This document shows, piece by piece, positions 1 to 9,150 of a DNA stretch of 64,000 nucleotides. Origin of the DNA: Sphingopyxis chilensis (lineage in GTDB: Bacteria; Pseudomonadota; Alphaproteobacteria; Sphingomonadales; Sphingomonadaceae). Location of the stretch: contig NZ_CP142394.1 in NCBI RefSeq assembly GCF_035930445.1, positions 1,831,501 to 1,895,500 of the forward strand, in the 5' to 3' direction. The notes below the pieces were generated by a model. The model was given only the letters and a program-made list of their open reading frames with translations, searched no databases and was not told where the DNA came from. The position numbers and the translations under genes were made by a program. Position 1 is the stretch's first letter. Each line of letters begins with the position of its first letter.

Positions 1-1
1 G

Positions 2-661
2 GCCCATGTGCCCGACGACGTCGATCTGGGCATCGATCGCGCGTTGCTGTCGAACCATATCGCCATCGACATTGGCGTCGCCGAGGTCGCGGCGTTGCTC
101 GTCGAAAGCGGCGCGGTCGACGCGGCGATCCTGGGCGGCGTGTCGCGCCTCGTCGTCGACTGTAACCGCGAGGAAGATGCTCCGGGGGTGCTGCCGATCG
201 CGAGCGACGGCCATGCAGTGCCAGGCAATGCACTCGACGATGCAGCGCGCGAGGCGCGGCTGGCGCGCTTCTTCCGGCCTTATCACGACCATATCGCCGC
301 GACGATCGCAGCGCATCGGCCGGCGATGATCCTCTCGCTGCACAGTTTTACCCCGTCGCTGTCTGCGCATCCCGACCAGGCGCGTCCGTGGCATGTCGGG
401 GTGCTCTATAATGAGGACGATCGTCTTGCTGCGGCTGCCATTGCCGCGCTGGAGGCCGAAGGGCTGAATGTCGGTGACCAGCAGCCCTATTCGGGCAAAT
501 TGCTCAACGCGACGATGAACCGGCACGCCGAGGCAAATGTCATTCCCTACGTCGGGATCGAGATGCGGCAGGATTTGGTCGGCGATGAGGCAGGGCAGGC
601 ATTGTTTGCCGAAAGTCTCGGGCGCATGTGCAAGAAAGTGGCGTTGAACATCGCGACATAG
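2..661 (+). CDS. N-formylglutamate amidohydrolase-like protein (5' partial)
   Basis: The frame is already open at the window edge, so the N-terminus is missing and the first ATG inside the window is not a start. The remaining roughly 219 residues carry features of the N-formylglutamate amidohydrolase family: an early VPDDVDLGID stretch, HIAIDIG, a DCNRE stretch that looks like substrate binding, and LSLHSFTP. Enzymes of this family hydrolyse N-formyl-glutamate or similar N-acyl amino acids, often at the end of histidine breakdown, but no hut gene is visible here, so the substrate is open. Family assignment is from recognised motifs; the pathway is not inferred. Confidence 0.8.
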   Translation, partial: AHVPDDVDLGIDRALLSNHIAIDIGVAEVAALLVESGAVDAAILGGVSRLVVDCNREEDAPGVLPIASDGHAVPGNALDDAAREARLARFFRPYHDHIAATIAAHRPAMILSLHSFTPSLSAHPDQARPWHVGVLYNEDDRLAAAAIAALEAEGLNVGDQQPYSGKLLNATMNRHAEANVIPYVGIEMRQDLVGDEAGQALFAESLGRMCKKVALNIAT

Positions 662-720
662 GCGTGTAGAGGCGCATCTCGACGTCAATCTGTGAAATAA
701 TATTACTAGGAATATCGGGA

Positions 721-2580
721 ATGCCTTCTTATCGTTCGCGTACCACCACCCACGGCCGCAATATGGCCGGCGCCCGCGGCCTGTGGCGCGCGACGGGGAT
801 GAAGGACAGCGACTTCGGCAAGCCGATCATCGCGGTGGTCAACAGCTTTACCCAGTTCGTTCCCGGCCACGTCCACCTCAAGGACCTTGGCCAGATGGTC
901 GCGCGCGAGATCGAAGCGGCGGGCGGGGTTGCCAAGGAATTCAACACGATCGCGGTCGATGACGGCATCGCGATGGGGCACGACGGCATGCTCTACAGCC
1001 TGCCGAGCCGCGACCTGATCGCCGACAGCGTCGAATATATGGTCAACGCGCATTGCGCCGACGCGATGGTGTGCATTTCGAACTGCGACAAGATCACGCC
1101 GGGCATGTTGATGGCGGCGCTGCGGATCAACATTCCGGTGGTGTTCGTCTCCGGCGGGCCCATGGAGGCGGGCAAGGTCGTGATCAAGGGCAAGGAAGTC
1201 GCCCTCGATCTCGTCGATGCGATGGTCGCCGCCGCCGACGAGAAATATACCGACGAGGAAGTGTCCGATATCGAACGTGCAGCGTGCCCGACTTGCGGCT
1301 CGTGCTCGGGGATGTTCACGGCGAATTCGATGAACTGCCTGACCGAAGCGCTGGGATTGTCGCTGCCGGGCAACGGCTCGACGCTCGCGACGCACGCCGA
1401 TCGCAAGGAATTGTTCCTGCGCGCGGGGCGGATCGTCGTCGAGATGTGCAAGCGCCACTATGAGGAAGGCGACGATAGCGTGTTGCCGCGCAATATCGCG
1501 ACCTTCGAGGCGTTCGAAAATGCGATGAGCCTCGATATCGCAATGGGCGGGTCGACGAACACCGTGCTCCACCTGCTTGCCGCGGCGTTCGAGGCCGGGG
1601 TCGATTTCACCATGACCGACATCGACCGGCTGTCACGCCGCGTGCCGTGCCTGTCAAAAGTCGCGCCGGCGAAGAGCGACGTCCATATGGAGGACGTCCA
1701 CCGCGCTGGCGGGATCATGGCAATCCTCGGCCAGCTGGAGCGCGCGGGGCTGATCCACGCGCATCTGCCGACGGTGCACAGTGCGACGCTGGGCGATGCG
1801 CTCAACAAATGGGACATTTCGCGGACGAACGACCCCGATGTGCAGAAATTCTTCATGGCGGCGCCGGGTGGGGTGCCGACGCAGACGGCGTTCAGCCAGG
1901 ACCGGCGCTGGGATAGCCTCGACCTCGACCGCGAGGCGGGGGTGATCCGTTCGGCCGACCATGCGTTCAGCAAGGATGGCGGGCTTGCGGTGCTGTCGGG
2001 CAACGTCGCGCTCGACGGCTGCATCGTGAAGACCGCGGGCGTCGACGAGAGCATCCTGAAATTTTCGGGTCCGGCAAAAGTCTATGAAAGCCAGGACGCG
2101 GCGGTCGCGGGGATCCTTACCGGGCAGGTCGAGACGGGCGACGTCGTCGTCATCCGCTACGAAGGGCCGAAGGGTGGACCGGGCATGCAGGAAATGCTCT
2201 ATCCGACGAGCTACCTCAAGTCCAAGGGCCTCGGCGCCGCCTGCGCGCTGATCACCGACGGGCGCTTTTCGGGCGGCACGTCGGGCCTGTCGATCGGCCA
2301 TGTCTCGCCCGAAGCCGCCGAGGGCGGCGCGATCGGGCTGGTCGAGAATGGCGACCTGATCAACATCGACATCCCGTCGCGGACGATCACGCTTGCGGTC
2401 GCAGACAGCGTGCTGGCCGAGCGCCGCGCCGCGATGGAAGCCAAGGGCGATACCGCCTGGCAGCCCGAGAAAGCGCGCCCGCGCAAGGTTTCGGTAGCAC
2501 TTCAGGCCTATGCCGCGATGACGACGAGTGCAGCGCGCGGCGCTGTCCGCGACCTGTCGCAGCTGAAGGGCAAGGGATGA
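721..2580 (+). CDS. ilvD: Dihydroxy-acid dehydratase
   Basis: IlvD dehydrates 2,3-dihydroxy-3-methylbutanoate and its methylpentanoate homologue to the 2-oxo acids that are the last intermediates before valine and isoleucine; it is cytoplasmic and holds an Fe-S cluster. The 619 residues match the usual full length. Cluster-ligand motifs are visible: NCDKITPGM near residue 122 and [18 protein letters not shown] near residue 194, followed by GNGST. The ATG at 721 follows an AGGA-containing stretch. The next gene overlaps its stop by four bases, so the two are probably translated together. No other ilv gene is in the window. Confidence 0.97.
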   Translation: MPSYRSRTTTHGRNMAGARGLWRATGMKDSDFGKPIIAVVNSFTQFVPGHVHLKDLGQMVAREIEAAGGVAKEFNTIAVDDGIAMGHDGMLYSLPSRDLIADSVEYMVNAHCADAMVCISNCDKITPGMLMAALRINIPVVFVSGGPMEAGKVVIKGKEVALDLVDAMVAAADEKYTDEEVSDIERAACPTCGSCSGMFTANSMNCLTEALGLSLPGNGSTLATHADRKELFLRAGRIVVEMCKRHYEEGDDSVLPRNIATFEAFENAMSLDIAMGGSTNTVLHLLAAAFEAGVDFTMTDIDRLSRRVPCLSKVAPAKSDVHMEDVHRAGGIMAILGQLERAGLIHAHLPTVHSATLGDALNKWDISRTNDPDVQKFFMAAPGGVPTQTAFSQDRRWDSLDLDREAGVIRSADHAFSKDGGLAVLSGNVALDGCIVKTAGVDESILKFSGPAKVYESQDAAVAGILTGQVETGDVVVIRYEGPKGGPGMQEMLYPTSYLKSKGLGAACALITDGRFSGGTSGLSIGHVSPEAAEGGAIGLVENGDLINIDIPSRTITLAVADSVLAERRAAMEAKGDTAWQPEKARPRKVSVALQAYAAMTTSAARGAVRDLSQLKGKG

Positions 2581-2966
2581 AAAGACTCGGGGGGATCGCG
2601 CTGACATTGCTCGCGCTCGCGGGCTGCAATCGCGCGCCCGACAATGGCGACCTTGCCGAGGCCGAGGCACGCGGTTCGCGCGAAGCTGCCGAGAATGGCC
2701 GCATCGAGTGCGCGCTCGAGGGCGCGAAGCTGTTCGATCGCACCTGCACCGTCGAGGAAATGAGCGGCGAGAATGGTGCGGTCCTCGTCGTCGGGCGCGC
2801 CAATGTCGGATACCGGCGCCTGCAGGTCACGACCGACGGCCGCGGCGTCGTGTCGGCGGACGGTGCCGAGCCGGCGAAGGTGACGATCGTCGGCGACAAT
2901 ATGATCGAGGTGGCGATCGGGCACGACCGCTATCGCCTGCCGGCGAATACGGGCGGCGCCAAGTAG
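2577..2966 (+). CDS. Small predicted lipoprotein
   Basis: A 129-residue protein with a signal sequence and lipobox (LALAGC, lipidated Cys17), so it should be anchored in an envelope membrane facing the periplasm. The mature part is short and hydrophilic, with an acidic N-terminal third and two further cysteines (ECAL, RTCTVE) that could form a disulfide. No catalytic motif is seen. The start ATG overlaps the ilvD stop (ATGA), which implies translational coupling but not a role in branched-chain amino acid synthesis. Function is not recognised. Confidence 0.8.
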   Translation: MKRLGGIALTLLALAGCNRAPDNGDLAEAEARGSREAAENGRIECALEGAKLFDRTCTVEEMSGENGAVLVVGRANVGYRRLQVTTDGRGVVSADGAEPAKVTIVGDNMIEVAIGHDRYRLPANTGGAK

Positions 2967-2998
2967 GCGCTGTCGCGCGATCGTGATAGGGCGGCATC

Positions 2999-4351
2999 AT
3001 GTCCGTTCCTGCCGACGCCCCGATCCTGACCGCGAGTGCGATGCGCGAAGCCGAGGCCGCCTGCGCCATCCAAGGCACTTCGCTATCGCAATTGATGGAG
3101 CTTGCGGGTGCAGCGGTGGCCGATACGGCCTGGCGGATGGCGGCGGGAGCGCCCATCCTCATCCTCTGCGGCCCTGGCAATAATGGCGGCGATGGCTATG
3201 TCGCGGCGCGGATGCTCGCCGAGCGCGGAGCGGCGGTGCGCGTCGCCGCACTGGCCGAACCCTCGACTGAGCTGGCGAAGGCGGCGCGCGCAGGGTGGAG
3301 CGGACCGGTCGAGGCTGTCGATGGCCGCCTGGCGCCTGCGCCACTGATCGTCGATGCGCTTTTCGGTGTCGGGCTGTCGCGGACGATCTCGGACGAGCTC
3401 GCCGCCATCCTCGGCCATTTTTCCGACCGGCGCATCCTTGCGGTCGATGTCCCGAGCGGGATCGACAGCGACGGTGCGGCCGACTGGATCCCGCCGCTTC
3501 GCGCCGATGTGACGCTGGCGCTTGGCGCGCTGAAGCCCGCGCATGTCCTGCTTCCGACCGCACCCGCCTGCGGCCGCGTCCTGCTCGCGCCGATCGGCAT
3601 ATCGGCGAACAAGGTGATGTGGACGCTGCCGGACGCGCGGGAGAGGAAGCCGGAGGCGGCGGCGCACAAGTTCACGCGCGGGATGGTGCTGGTCTTTGCC
3701 GGACCGATGCGCGGCGCCGCCGGCCTGACGGCCGCAGCGGCGCTGCGGGCGGGCGCAGGCTATGTCGTGCTCGACGGCAGCGAGCGGGCGCCCTTTTCGG
3801 CGATCATCGCCGAGAGTGACGAGAAGTTCGGCGAACGGCTTGACGATCCGCGCGTCGGCGCGGTCGTCATCGGGCCCGGGTTTCCGGCGGGCGACGAGTT
3901 GTTGTTCGACGTGGAGGCGGCGCTCGATTCGGGCAAGCCGCTGGTGCTCGACGCCGCGGCCATCGACGCGGCGCTGCCGCGCCTGGCCGAAACACCCCGA
4001 AAAGCCATCCTGACCCCGCATGAAGGCGAGTTCGCGCGCGCCTTTCCGCAGCTTTACGGCAGCAAGATCGATCGCGCCAAGGCGGCCGCGGCGCGCACGC
4101 AGGCGGTCGTTGTCTACAAGGGCGCCGATACGATCATCGCCGCGCCCGACGGCCGCGTTGCGGCCGCATGGCCGGGCAGCCCGTGGCTGGCGACGGCGGG
4201 GACGGGCGACATACTGGCCGGTGCTTGCGGCGCGATGCTGGCAAGGGGGGGCGATGCTTTCGATGCCGCGGTCGCCGCGGTGGGCTGGCATATTGCGCGC
4301 GCCACGCATATAGGCCCCGGCCTTGTAGCGGATGATCTGATAAGGGACTGA
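2999..4351 (+). CDS. nnr: Bifunctional NAD(P)H-hydrate epimerase / ADP-dependent dehydratase
   Basis: This repair enzyme recycles NADHX and NADPHX, the hydrated damaged forms of NAD(P)H. The N-terminal half (about residues 1-210) is the YjeF-N epimerase domain, with CGPGNNGGDGYVAARML as its nucleotide-binding signature and VDVPSGID following. The C-terminal half is the ribokinase-like dehydratase with GPGFP, LTPHEGEFAR and the signature TAGTGDILAGACGAML near residues 400-415. Total length (450) fits fused Nnr proteins, which usually run close to 500. The next gene starts one base after its stop, so they are probably one transcript. Confidence 0.95.
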   Translation: MSVPADAPILTASAMREAEAACAIQGTSLSQLMELAGAAVADTAWRMAAGAPILILCGPGNNGGDGYVAARMLAERGAAVRVAALAEPSTELAKAARAGWSGPVEAVDGRLAPAPLIVDALFGVGLSRTISDELAAILGHFSDRRILAVDVPSGIDSDGAADWIPPLRADVTLALGALKPAHVLLPTAPACGRVLLAPIGISANKVMWTLPDARERKPEAAAHKFTRGMVLVFAGPMRGAAGLTAAAALRAGAGYVVLDGSERAPFSAIIAESDEKFGERLDDPRVGAVVIGPGFPAGDELLFDVEAALDSGKPLVLDAAAIDAALPRLAETPRKAILTPHEGEFARAFPQLYGSKIDRAKAAAARTQAVVVYKGADTIIAAPDGRVAAAWPGSPWLATAGTGDILAGACGAMLARGGDAFDAAVAAVGWHIARATHIGPGLVADDLIRD

Positions 4352-4352
4352 C

Positions 4353-5552
4353 ATGAGCGAAGCTGCGCTGATCGAGCGCATCGCCGCGCGCGGCGACGGC
4401 GTGACGGGCGACGGCCGCCATGTGGCGGGCGCCGTGCCGGGCGACCGCGTGCGCGACGACGGGATCCTCATTCCGGGACCGAACCGCGCCGAACCGGTGT
4501 GCCGCCATTTCGGCAGATGCGGCGGTTGCCAGTTGCAGCATGTCGCCGAACCGGCGCTCGCCGAGTTCGTGCGCGATCGCGTGGTCGGCGGGCTGGAGGG
4601 GCAGGACGTCCTCTATGGCGAGGTGCTTCCCGCGCTCCTTTCGCCGCCGCAGAGTCGCCGCCGCGCCGCGCTCACCGCGCTCAGGACGGGCAAACAGGTC
4701 GCGATCGGATTCAACGCGGCGCAGAGCAACCAGATCGTCGATATGCGGATGTGCCCGCTGTTGCTGCCCGAACTCTTCGCGTTGATCGAACCTGTGCGCG
4801 AACTGCTGGTCATGACTGCGCAGCCGCGACGCCCGGTGAAGGTCAAGCTGCAAATGCTCGATCAGGGCGTCGAATTGATCCTCGATGGCGTCAAGGCCGA
4901 CGGGCTCGATGCCGCGATGGCGTTGCAGGATTTTGCCGGCACGCACGATCTGGCGCGTTTCGCGATCGATCAGGGCGACGGGCTCGAAATCCTATGGCAG
5001 CCCGATCCGCCGACGATGCGCTTTGGCGACATATTGGTCGAGGTGCCGCCCTTTGCCTTTCTGCAACCGACCGCGACGGGGCAGGCGGCGCTCGTGGATG
5101 CGGTAACCAAAGCGATCGGTGATGCCGGCGCCGTTGCCGACCTGTTTGCGGGGGTCGGCACCTTCGCGCTGTCGGTGCAGGCGGGGCGCAAAGTCTATGC
5201 TGCCGAGGGCGCGCGCGATGCGGTCGCCGCGTTGACCGGCGCCGCAAACCGTGCCCGCGCGCTGGTCGCGACCGAGCATCGCGACCTGTTCCGGCGCCCA
5301 TTGGTGCCTGCCGAGCTCAACCGTTTCGGTGCGATCATCCTCGACCCTCCCCGCGCGGGGGCGGAGGAGCAGGTGAGGCAGCTCGCTGGTTCAGCGGTGC
5401 CGGCAATCGCCTATGTCAGCTGCAATCCCGCGAGCTTCGCGCGCGATGCGAAAATACTGACCGAAAGCGGCTACCGGCTCGACTGGGTCCAGCCCGTCGG
5501 CCAGTTTCGCTGGTCGACCCATGTGGAACTGGCCGCGCGGTTTTCGCGATAG
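4353..5552 (+). CDS. RlmD/TrmA-family 23S rRNA or tRNA uracil-C5 methyltransferase
   Basis: A SAM-dependent methyltransferase that should make 5-methyluridine in RNA. N-terminal Cys50, Cys56 and Cys59 (CRHFGRCGGC) plus a later cysteine in MRMCPLL form the [4Fe-4S] ligand set seen in the RlmC/RlmD group. The C-terminal Rossmann part has VADLFAGVGTFAL (SAM binding), ILDPPRAG and YVSCNPASFARD, whose Cys is the covalent nucleophile. No clear TRAM domain precedes the cluster, although the N-terminal 45 residues resemble a shortened one. Whether the target is 23S U1939 or another site cannot be read from sequence. It follows nnr by one base. Confidence 0.9.
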   Translation: MSEAALIERIAARGDGVTGDGRHVAGAVPGDRVRDDGILIPGPNRAEPVCRHFGRCGGCQLQHVAEPALAEFVRDRVVGGLEGQDVLYGEVLPALLSPPQSRRRAALTALRTGKQVAIGFNAAQSNQIVDMRMCPLLLPELFALIEPVRELLVMTAQPRRPVKVKLQMLDQGVELILDGVKADGLDAAMALQDFAGTHDLARFAIDQGDGLEILWQPDPPTMRFGDILVEVPPFAFLQPTATGQAALVDAVTKAIGDAGAVADLFAGVGTFALSVQAGRKVYAAEGARDAVAALTGAANRARALVATEHRDLFRRPLVPAELNRFGAIILDPPRAGAEEQVRQLAGSAVPAIAYVSCNPASFARDAKILTESGYRLDWVQPVGQFRWSTHVELAARFSR

Positions 5553-5555
5553 CTG

Positions 5556-5990
5556 TTAATGCAGCACGAAACCCATGAAGGCGTGCAGGCAAAGCGCGAA
5601 TAGGGCAAGGCTTGCCAGCGCGAAGACGCCGAAGCGCCACATCACGCGATTGACCGTCACCTGGATCAGGCTGTGCACGATGCGCAGGGCGACATAGGCC
5701 CAAGCGATCTGCGCGTTCAGCCCGCCGCCCATGCCGCCGACCGCGAGCGCGATCGCGACGGCATAGAAGACCGTCGGCTGTTCCATCAGATGGTTGTAAT
5801 TATGCGCCTTCCATTGCACCTCGGCGGGCAGCACATCGTCGAGCCCCTTGCCGGTGCCGCCGACCATTTTTGCGGCGTCGATTTTCGCGCGCTGCATTGC
5901 CGGGATGCGCGTCGCGTACATCCACACCCACATGACCATCGACCAGAGCGCGAGCGTCGCGACCGGTCCCAAAATAGCGTTCGTATCCAT
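5556..5990 (-). CDS. MAPEG family membrane protein
   Basis: A 144-residue, four-helix membrane protein of the MAPEG group (membrane-associated proteins in eicosanoid and glutathione metabolism). The family-typical stretch HNYNHLMEQPTVFYAV is followed by AWAYVALRIVHSLIQ. Bacterial members of this kind are mostly uncharacterised; glutathione-dependent peroxidase or transferase activity is known only for some. Its ribosome-binding site (GGGGGAGAG) overlaps the 3' end of the paralogue just upstream, so the two are translated as a pair and may form a hetero-oligomer (inference). Confidence 0.88.
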   Translation of the reverse strand: MDTNAILGPVATLALWSMVMWVWMYATRIPAMQRAKIDAAKMVGGTGKGLDDVLPAEVQWKAHNYNHLMEQPTVFYAVAIALAVGGMGGGLNAQIAWAYVALRIVHSLIQVTVNRVMWRFGVFALASLALFALCLHAFMGFVLH

Positions 5991-6002
5991 AATCTCTCCC
6001 CC

Positions 6003-6434
6003 TCAACCCAAAGTGGCGATCACCGCTAGCAGCGCGAGCGCCAGCAGGCACAAGGTCGACGCCGCAAAGATGGCAAAGCGCACCGGTATACGGTTCACCG
6101 TTGCCTGCCAGAAGCTGTGCACGATACGCAGCGCGACATAGGCCCAGGCGATCCATACGACATAGGCGGGATAGCCGCCGACCGCGTGCAGGATCAGAAT
6201 GACGGCGTAAAAGAGCGTCGGCTGTTCGAGCAGATGCGTGTAATTGTGCGATTTCCAGTTGGTGACGGGCGGCAAGATCCCTTCAAGGTCGCCGCCGCGA
6301 CCGCCGGGCGGTGCTGCCTTGAGATCGATACCCGATTTGGCAAGCGCGCCGAAGCGCGTCACCGCGACCCACACCAGCATGACGAGCGTCCACAGGATCA
6401 GCACCGCGCCCGGTGCGAGAATGTTCGGCGTCAT
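6003..6434 (-). CDS. MAPEG family membrane protein (second copy)
   Basis: A 143-residue paralogue of the gene directly downstream, with the same landmarks: HNYTHLLEQPTLFYAV and AWAYVALRIVHSFWQ, and four predicted transmembrane helices. I chose the ATG at 6434 because it is preceded by a strong GGGGGGAG ribosome-binding site; an upstream in-frame ATG at 6497 would add 21 residues of unlikely, arginine-rich sequence. A CoA-transferase gene lies 66 bases upstream on the same strand, so the three may be cotranscribed. Substrate is unknown. Confidence 0.88.
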   Translation of the reverse strand: MTPNILAPGAVLILWTLVMLVWVAVTRFGALAKSGIDLKAAPPGGRGGDLEGILPPVTNWKSHNYTHLLEQPTLFYAVILILHAVGGYPAYVVWIAWAYVALRIVHSFWQATVNRIPVRFAIFAASTLCLLALALLAVIATLG

Positions 6435-6500
6435 ATGCTCCCCCCTTTGTCGTACGGCGGCGATGCTAGGGGCGGCGCGCCGATATGCAATTGCCAAAAT

Positions 6501-7655
6501 TCAGTCGCGCCGAACCGCGATCTCGGTGCGGATCGCGGCTCCGTCGCCATCGACGCGCGGCGCGAAGCCAAGATCGCGCGGCGGCATCGCACCATATTTC
6601 ACCGGCGGCTGCATTTCGTGGAACGCCCCCACATCGGGATGGGTACGGTGGCGGAAAAAGCCGGTTGCAGCGAAATGCGGGTCTTCCTTGATGTCCTGAA
6701 GGTCGCGCGTCGCCATCGCCGGAATATCGTTTGCGGCGAACAGTGCGAGCCATTCGGCGGTGGATTTCGCCGGTGTTTTGCGTGCGATCTCGCTGTAAAT
6801 CAGCGACATATGCCGTCCTTCGGCCTTTGCCGCCTCATAGTCCGGCGTTGCGAGCAGGTCGGCGCTGCCGAGCAGCGCCATCAGCCGCGCGGTCGATTCG
6901 GGTGTGTAGGGAACGATCGCGAGATAGCCATCGCTCGTCGGAAAGGGCTGGCGCGTCGGGTCGAGTTGACGCGGATAGCCGGCGGGACCGATGGGCGGAT
7001 CGAGCGTCGCGTCGCGGAAATGCTCGACGAGCATGAAGGACGCGAAGCATTCGAACATCGGCACCTCGACCTCTTGCCCTTCGCCGGTGCGGAGCTTGTG
7101 GACTAGCGCGGCAAGGATCGCCTGCGCCCCGAACTGGCCCGCGATCTTGTCGGCGATCAGCGAAGGGAAATAGCGTGGGCGCGGGTCGCCATCGACACGT
7201 GGCAGCAGGCTGGTCGTACCCGTCGCTGCCTGGATGACATCGTCATACGCCTGCAGATCGGCATAGGGGCCGTCTTGCCCGAAGCCGGTGCCATGGACAT
7301 AGATGATGTCGGGCTTCAGCGCCTTGCAGGCCGCAAAGTCGAAGCCCAGCTTGGCGATCGCCTTGCCTCGGACATTGTGAAAGAAGACGTCGGCACTCGC
7401 GATCAGGTCGCGGAGTACGGCGGCGTCCTCGGGCTTCTTGAGGTCTAGCGCGATCGACCGTTTGCCGCGGTTCACGGTGAGGTGGATAGAGCCCATTGTC
7501 GGGTCGGGGACGCCGTTCCCGAGATAGCGCGAAATGTCGCCGGTGCCCGGCGTTTCGACCTTGATCACTTCGGCGCCGAGATCGGCGAGCATCTGCGTCG
7601 CATAGGGACCGAAGATAACCGTGGTAAGATCGATGATCCGGATCCCTGACAACAT
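6501..7655 (-). CDS. CaiB/BaiF family (class III) CoA-transferase
   Basis: Class III CoA-transferases move CoA between carboxylic acids through an aspartyl-CoA intermediate. The 384 residues show the family's N-terminal pattern (GIRIIDLTTVIFGPYATQMLADLGAEVIKVE) read in pieces as IDLTTVIFGPYA and LADLGAEVIKVE, then NRGKRSIALDLK, NVRGKAIAKLGFD and YVHGTGFGQDGPYA. Full length for the family. The acid it activates cannot be told from sequence: the group includes formyl-CoA, carnitine, bile acid and alpha-methylacyl-CoA racemase members. It leads a minus-strand group with two MAPEG genes. Confidence 0.9.
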   Translation of the reverse strand: MLSGIRIIDLTTVIFGPYATQMLADLGAEVIKVETPGTGDISRYLGNGVPDPTMGSIHLTVNRGKRSIALDLKKPEDAAVLRDLIASADVFFHNVRGKAIAKLGFDFAACKALKPDIIYVHGTGFGQDGPYADLQAYDDVIQAATGTTSLLPRVDGDPRPRYFPSLIADKIAGQFGAQAILAALVHKLRTGEGQEVEVPMFECFASFMLVEHFRDATLDPPIGPAGYPRQLDPTRQPFPTSDGYLAIVPYTPESTARLMALLGSADLLATPDYEAAKAEGRHMSLIYSEIARKTPAKSTAEWLALFAANDIPAMATRDLQDIKEDPHFAATGFFRHRTHPDVGAFHEMQPPVKYGAMPPRDLGFAPRVDGDGAAIRTEIAVRRD

Positions 7656-7738
7656 CGACGCGCATCCTCTCTCTCTGCTTCGCGCGCACGATAGAATGAT
7701 TGCAAAGTAAAACGGAAGAGGCTTCGTCGTCAGGCTGG

Positions 7739-9061
7739 CTATTCTGTCAGGCTATCCGCTTCATTGCCCGTACCGACCGCGTAGGCGGTCGATATCCGGC
7801 GATAGGATTTCGACCGGAAAGCGGCGACCGTCGCAAGCACACCGAACGCACCGGCGATCGAAAAGACGATCGCGATGCCGCGTTCCGGCCCGCGGCCGTA
7901 CCAGTCGCCGATCGCGACCGCGCCCGCACCGTCGGTCATCAGCGGCACGAATATGAACTGCGTCAGCGGCGCGATCAGGAAGGCGGTGAGCGGCGACGCC
8001 GACTGCTCGACCGATTGGGCAAAGCCGAAGACGCGCCCTTGCCGTTCATAGGGAACGACCTTTTGCAGCGTCGTCTGCTCGGCCGCCTCGGCATAGGGGC
8101 CGAGGAACATCCATATAAAGCAGCCGGCCGCCAACAGCAGGATCGACGACTGGACCGTGAAGAAGACCGCGACGATCCATGCCGCGAGGTTAACGAAAAG
8201 CAGCGTTCGTACGGGGTTCACGCCAAGGCCGGTCCGCGCGATGACCATCCCGCTGAGGATGAAGGCGCAGGAAATGACCGCCCAGAGCAATCCCCATTCC
8301 TCGACCTCCATCAGCGACAGGCCATAGGCGTCCATCAACGCCATGAAGACGCCGCCGAGGAGATTGTTGAATGTCGTGAAGAGGATGAGGGCGATCAGGC
8401 CGGGTATGCCCAGCACGACGCGAAGGGTCCTGGCGAGGTCGATGCGGCGCGGCGCGTCATGCGCTTCGCCAACACGCGGCTCGTCGATCCGGACGAACAG
8501 CAGGTGGACAATCGCGACCAGCGTGAAGCCGATCGCGAAGGCTAGCGTCCCTGCCATGCCGCCCCACGCGACGAGGAATCCGCTGATCGCAGAGGTGGTG
8601 AGGAAGCCGATGCCGCTGACCATGCCGACGAGGCCGTTCGCCTTGTCGCGGCGATCTTCCGCCACGAGCAAAGTGACGAGCGTGGGCAGCGCGATCATGC
8701 GGATATTGCCGGCGATCACCGCCAGCATCGTGATGAGGATGAAGAGCCAGAGCGTGATGCTCCCGGTATCCGCACCGCGAATATCGGGGGCGAGCGCATA
8801 GCCCGCGAGCGCGGCGGCGTAGAGCGCCAGCGAGGCGGCGCTGGAGACGAGCATCATGTTGCGTTTGCCATGATGGTCGACAAGACTGCCGAACCAGATA
8901 CCGAGCGCGGCGGTGAGGACGAGATAAATGCCTGCGATCATCCCCGTCGCGAACACCGACCGGGTTTCGAGAAAGGTCCAGAAGGTGAGCGCGAACCACA
9001 CCGTGAAATTGGTGATGTTCGCGACCAGGTTGTTGGCAAGAAGATGGTGAAAGGGTTGCAT
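7739..9061 (-). CDS. MFS transporter
   Basis: A 440-residue integral membrane carrier of the major facilitator superfamily, with about 12 hydrophobic segments. The cytoplasmic loop between helices 2 and 3 holds the MFS signature as GSLVDHHGKRNMM, and the second half has EQTTLQKVVPYERQGRVFGFAQS. The layout resembles MFS members of the enterobactin exporter/macrolide-efflux type, but I cannot name a substrate. It sits 83 bases upstream of the CoA-transferase on the same strand. Confidence 0.88.
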   Translation of the reverse strand: MQPFHHLLANNLVANITNFTVWFALTFWTFLETRSVFATGMIAGIYLVLTAALGIWFGSLVDHHGKRNMMLVSSAASLALYAAALAGYALAPDIRGADTGSITLWLFILITMLAVIAGNIRMIALPTLVTLLVAEDRRDKANGLVGMVSGIGFLTTSAISGFLVAWGGMAGTLAFAIGFTLVAIVHLLFVRIDEPRVGEAHDAPRRIDLARTLRVVLGIPGLIALILFTTFNNLLGGVFMALMDAYGLSLMEVEEWGLLWAVISCAFILSGMVIARTGLGVNPVRTLLFVNLAAWIVAVFFTVQSSILLLAAGCFIWMFLGPYAEAAEQTTLQKVVPYERQGRVFGFAQSVEQSASPLTAFLIAPLTQFIFVPLMTDGAGAVAIGDWYGRGPERGIAIVFSIAGAFGVLATVAAFRSKSYRRISTAYAVGTGNEADSLTE

Positions 9062-9150
9062 AAGCGGCGCAATCTAGCGCCTTGTCCTGAAAGGAAAAGG
9101 GCCGGTCGCATCGCAGCGCCTGCCCCCCGCTTTTTGGCATTCCGTTGCGA

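Noticed and set aside
3083..4471. A 462-codon minus-strand frame opposite nnr
   Set aside because: Reverse shadow of nnr with low-complexity Arg/Ala sequence; nnr is confidently identified.
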